A stretch of 64,000 bases of DNA from JANJTY01 sp038257155 (lineage in GTDB: Bacteria > Pseudomonadota > Gammaproteobacteria > Xanthomonadales > Xanthomonadaceae), in contig JBBSJP010000001.1 of the NCBI GenBank assembly GCA_038257155.1, forward strand, positions 186,001-250,000, written 5' to 3'. Below are positions 61,608-64,000 of the stretch, piece by piece. A program made the position numbers and the translations under genes. The stretch's first letter is position 1; each line of letters starts with the position of its first letter. Below the pieces are notes generated by a model. It was not told where the DNA came from. It saw nothing but the letters and a program-made list of their open reading frames with translations, and did no database searches.

Positions 61608-64000
61608 ATGAAGCGTAGTCGTGGATCCATTGCATTTGACCCACTTGCCTCCGGAATAAAGCTCGCGTTGACCGGGATCGCCCTGCTCGCCATCGGCATG
61701 CCCGCGCCAACCCATGCCCAGTCCACCGCGGAAGAGACCACCACGCTGGACACCATCTCGGTGCTGGGCACGCGCAGCAAGGCGCGTTCGGCCACCGACT
61801 CGGCCGTGCCGATCGACATCATTGACGCCGAAGAGCTGCACAACCAGGGCTCGACCGACGTACTCGACCAGCTGCGGGTGCTGGTGCCGTCGTTCAACGT
61901 CAGCACCATTCCCATCGACGACGCGGCAACCCTGGTGCGACCGGCGAACCTGCGCGGGCTGCCGCCCGACAACACCCTGATCCTGGTCAACGGCAAGCGC
62001 CGCCACCGCTCCGCGGTCATCACCTTCCTCGGCCATGGCCTGTCGGACGGTTCCCAGGGCGTCGACCTGTCGGTGTTCCCGTCGCTGGCACTGGAGCAGG
62101 TGGAAGTCCTGCGTGACGGCGCTGCAGCGCAATACGGTTCGGATGCGATCGCTGGCGTGATCAATTTCGGACTCAAGCGCCTGAGCGAAGGCGGCGCAGT
62201 CGAAGTCTTCGGAGGCCAGCACTACGAAGGCGACGGTACCACCCGGCAGGTCGATGCCCAGGTCGGCCTGCCGCTCGGGGCCGATGGTTTCGCCACCTTC
62301 ACCGTCGAATACCGTCAGGCCGATGCCACCTCGCGCAGCGTGCAGCGCGACGACGCCGCAGCGGCAATTGCCGCCGGCTATCCGGGCGTGCCGGATCCGG
62401 CCCAGATCTGGGGCTCACCCGAGGTCAAGGACGACAGCAAGATCGTCATGAACCTAGGCCTGTCCGGCGACAACATCGAGTTCTACCTGTTCGGCAACAT
62501 GGCCGAGCGCAATACCGACGGCGGGTTCTACTACCGCGATCCAACCAGCCGCGCCGGCGTCTATTCCAATGACGGCGGCGAGACCCTGCTGGTCGGTTCG
62601 CCCAGTGGCAATACCGCCTGTCCGACGATCGCCCTGCGCGACGCCGACGGCAACCTGATTCCCTATGCCACGGTCAGCGCCGCGGTCAATGCATTGCCGG
62701 GCGACTGCTTCAGTTTCCTCTCGCTCTTCAGCGGCGGCTTCACCCCGCGCTTCGGCGGCAAGATGCAGGATTTCGGGATCACCGGCGGATTCAAGGGCAG
62801 CTGGTCGAACGACATCTACTGGGACTTCAGTGCCAGCTATGGACGCAATGAGATCGACTTTGTCATGTACAACACGGTCAACGCCTCCCTCGGCCCGAAC
62901 CAGCCAGCGAACTTCTTCTTCCGGCCGGGCGGCAACGAGCAGACCGAAAGCATGTTCAACTTTGACGTCAGCAAGAGCTTCGACCGGTTCAATCTGGCGG
63001 CGGGCGCCGAGTTCCGTCGCGAGAGTTTCCGCATCAATGCGGGTGACACCGCCTCGACGGCGATCGGGCCGCTGACCGAGCAGGGCTTCAGCATCGGTTC
63101 GAATGGATTCCCCGGATTCAATTCGGTCACCGCCGGCGAACACGAACGCGACAACTGGGCGATCTACTTCGATGCCGAAGCGCAACTGACCGACCAGTTC
63201 CTGCTCGCCGCTGCGGTTCGGCGCGAAGACTATGACGACTTTGGCAGCACAACCAACTGGAAGTTGACCTCGCGCTTCGACTTCACCGAAAACTTCGCCG
63301 TGCGAGGCGCACTCAGCACCGGTTTCCGCGCACCAACGCCGGGTCAATCCAACGTCAGCCAGGTGACAACGGCCTTCATCGACGGCGAATTGCGCGATAC
63401 CGCCACGCTGCCGCCAACCAACCCGATTGCCGCGTTCTACGGCGCCGAACCGCTGACACCGGAAGAGTCGGAGAATGCCTCGCTCGGCCTGGTCTGGACC
63501 GACGGCACCTGGCAGTTCACCGCCGACTGGTACCACATCGAGGTCGAAGATCGCATCGCACGCAGCACCGACTTCACCCTCAGCGATGAGGACCGCGCCG
63601 CCTTGGTCGCGGCGGGCCAAGCCCAGGCGGCCACGCTGAGCCGGGTGGGTTTCTTCGTCAACGATTTCGACACCACCACCACCGGACTCGATCTGGTTGC
63701 CAGCGTCGACACCGAGCACTTCGGCGGAGAGACCAGCTACGCACTGGCGGTGAACTTCAACGACACCGAGGTCGACGACTTCACCCCGGGAATCATCACC
63801 GAAGCGCGGATCAAGAAGCTGGAAGAGTCGCTACCCAAGACCAAAGGCTTCTTCTCCGTCAACCATCAGCGCGGCATCTGGCACATCAACGCACGCCTGA
63901 ACTACTACGGTTCGTTTTACGAGGATCACCTCGATAGCGACGTGGTGAGCGCTGAAGACGGCGGCCTGCCGATCTACGAAGGCAGCGCCTTCACCGTCGA
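61608..64000 (+). CDS. TonB-dependent receptor, N-terminal 797 codons (runs off the window)
   Basis: ATG 61608, with GGGGAG 8 bases upstream, begins a long signal peptide (residues 1 to about 38, ending THAQS). The plug domain is clear: TLDTISVLGTRSKARSATDSA, DVLDQLRVLVPSFNV, LRGLPPDNTLILVNGKRRHRS, QVEVLRDGAAAQYGSDAIAG and VINFGLKRL. After residue about 200 come barrel strands, and the frame is still open at base 64000, so the C-terminal strands and the aromatic end are missing. Such outer-membrane proteins import siderophores, vitamins or glycans with TonB energy; the substrate is not readable. No TonB box is obvious and a pairing with the GNAT gene is not supported. Confidence 0.95.
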   Translation, partial: MKRSRGSIAFDPLASGIKLALTGIALLAIGMPAPTHAQSTAEETTTLDTISVLGTRSKARSATDSAVPIDIIDAEELHNQGSTDVLDQLRVLVPSFNVSTIPIDDAATLVRPANLRGLPPDNTLILVNGKRRHRSAVITFLGHGLSDGSQGVDLSVFPSLALEQVEVLRDGAAAQYGSDAIAGVINFGLKRLSEGGAVEVFGGQHYEGDGTTRQVDAQVGLPLGADGFATFTVEYRQADATSRSVQRDDAAAAIAAGYPGVPDPAQIWGSPEVKDDSKIVMNLGLSGDNIEFYLFGNMAERNTDGGFYYRDPTSRAGVYSNDGGETLLVGSPSGNTACPTIALRDADGNLIPYATVSAAVNALPGDCFSFLSLFSGGFTPRFGGKMQDFGITGGFKGSWSNDIYWDFSASYGRNEIDFVMYNTVNASLGPNQPANFFFRPGGNEQTESMFNFDVSKSFDRFNLAAGAEFRRESFRINAGDTASTAIGPLTEQGFSIGSNGFPGFNSVTAGEHERDNWAIYFDAEAQLTDQFLLAAAVRREDYDDFGSTTNWKLTSRFDFTENFAVRGALSTGFRAPTPGQSNVSQVTTAFIDGELRDTATLPPTNPIAAFYGAEPLTPEESENASLGLVWTDGTWQFTADWYHIEVEDRIARSTDFTLSDEDRAALVAAGQAQAATLSRVGFFVNDFDTTTTGLDLVASVDTEHFGGETSYALAVNFNDTEVDDFTPGIITEARIKKLEESLPKTKGFFSVNHQRGIWHINARLNYYGSFYEDHLDSDVVSAEDGGLPIYEGSAFTV

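Overview
The window is from a GC-rich gammaproteobacterium, most likely of the Xanthomonadales/Lysobacterales (Rhodanobacteraceae- or Lysobacteraceae-like). The grounds are high GC at third codon positions, a TonB-dependent receptor, an S9 peptidase and a PQQ dehydrogenase, an ECF sigma factor overlapping a Ser/Thr kinase, and many GC-rich palindromic intergenic repeats. Species cannot be fixed from the sequence. No rRNA, tRNA or CRISPR array was seen.

Positions 1 to about 16,000 are a defence island with less GC-biased coding, long non-coding gaps and broken genes. From the left it holds the 3' end of a Wadjet system (JetC, cut by the window edge, and JetD), an uncharacterised PD-(D/E)XK nuclease gene with a truncated companion upstream, a complete Septu pair (PtuA ATPase, PtuB HNH nuclease), a CoiA/DUF6035-like nuclease gene overlapping a small MbcA/ParS-like gene, and a two-gene unit of a large NERD-like nuclease and a DUF4238 protein. 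It ends in a decayed toxin-antitoxin-like remnant (frameshifted antitoxin, truncated HEPN-type gene) and a gene fragment at the island border.

Positions 16,000 to 45,200 are chromosomal backbone: a histone-deacetylase-family hydrolase, membrane and secreted proteins (a 1361-residue di-heme, PKD and beta-propeller protein; a lipoprotein hydrolase; an S9 peptidase; an M49-like lipoprotein peptidase), and a PRC-barrel protein. A three-gene signalling operon follows (hybrid histidine kinase, receiver-PAS protein, Crp/Fnr-type regulator), whose last gene is a paralogue of a second Crp/Fnr gene about 6.5 kb upstream. Then come an old yellow enzyme, a PNPOx-like protein, a sulfotransferase-like protein beside a class IV aminotransferase, a Na/Pi cotransporter, and an overlapping ECF sigma factor and Ser/Thr kinase.

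Positions 45,200 to 64,000 carry glnA with a near-perfect sigma-54 promoter, a distant palindromic NtrC-type site and a clear terminator; divergent uppP; a translationally coupled pair of periplasmic amidohydrolases, one of which has lost its metal ligands; an operon of DUF1622, rsmC-like and rsuA genes (two 16S rRNA modifiers); pdxJ; a beta-propeller diguanylate cyclase; a PQQ sugar dehydrogenase; a nucleotidyltransferase with a small overlapping partner; a GNAT acetyltransferase; and the first 797 codons of a TonB-dependent receptor that runs off the window. At least four families of dispersed repeats fill the gaps in this part.
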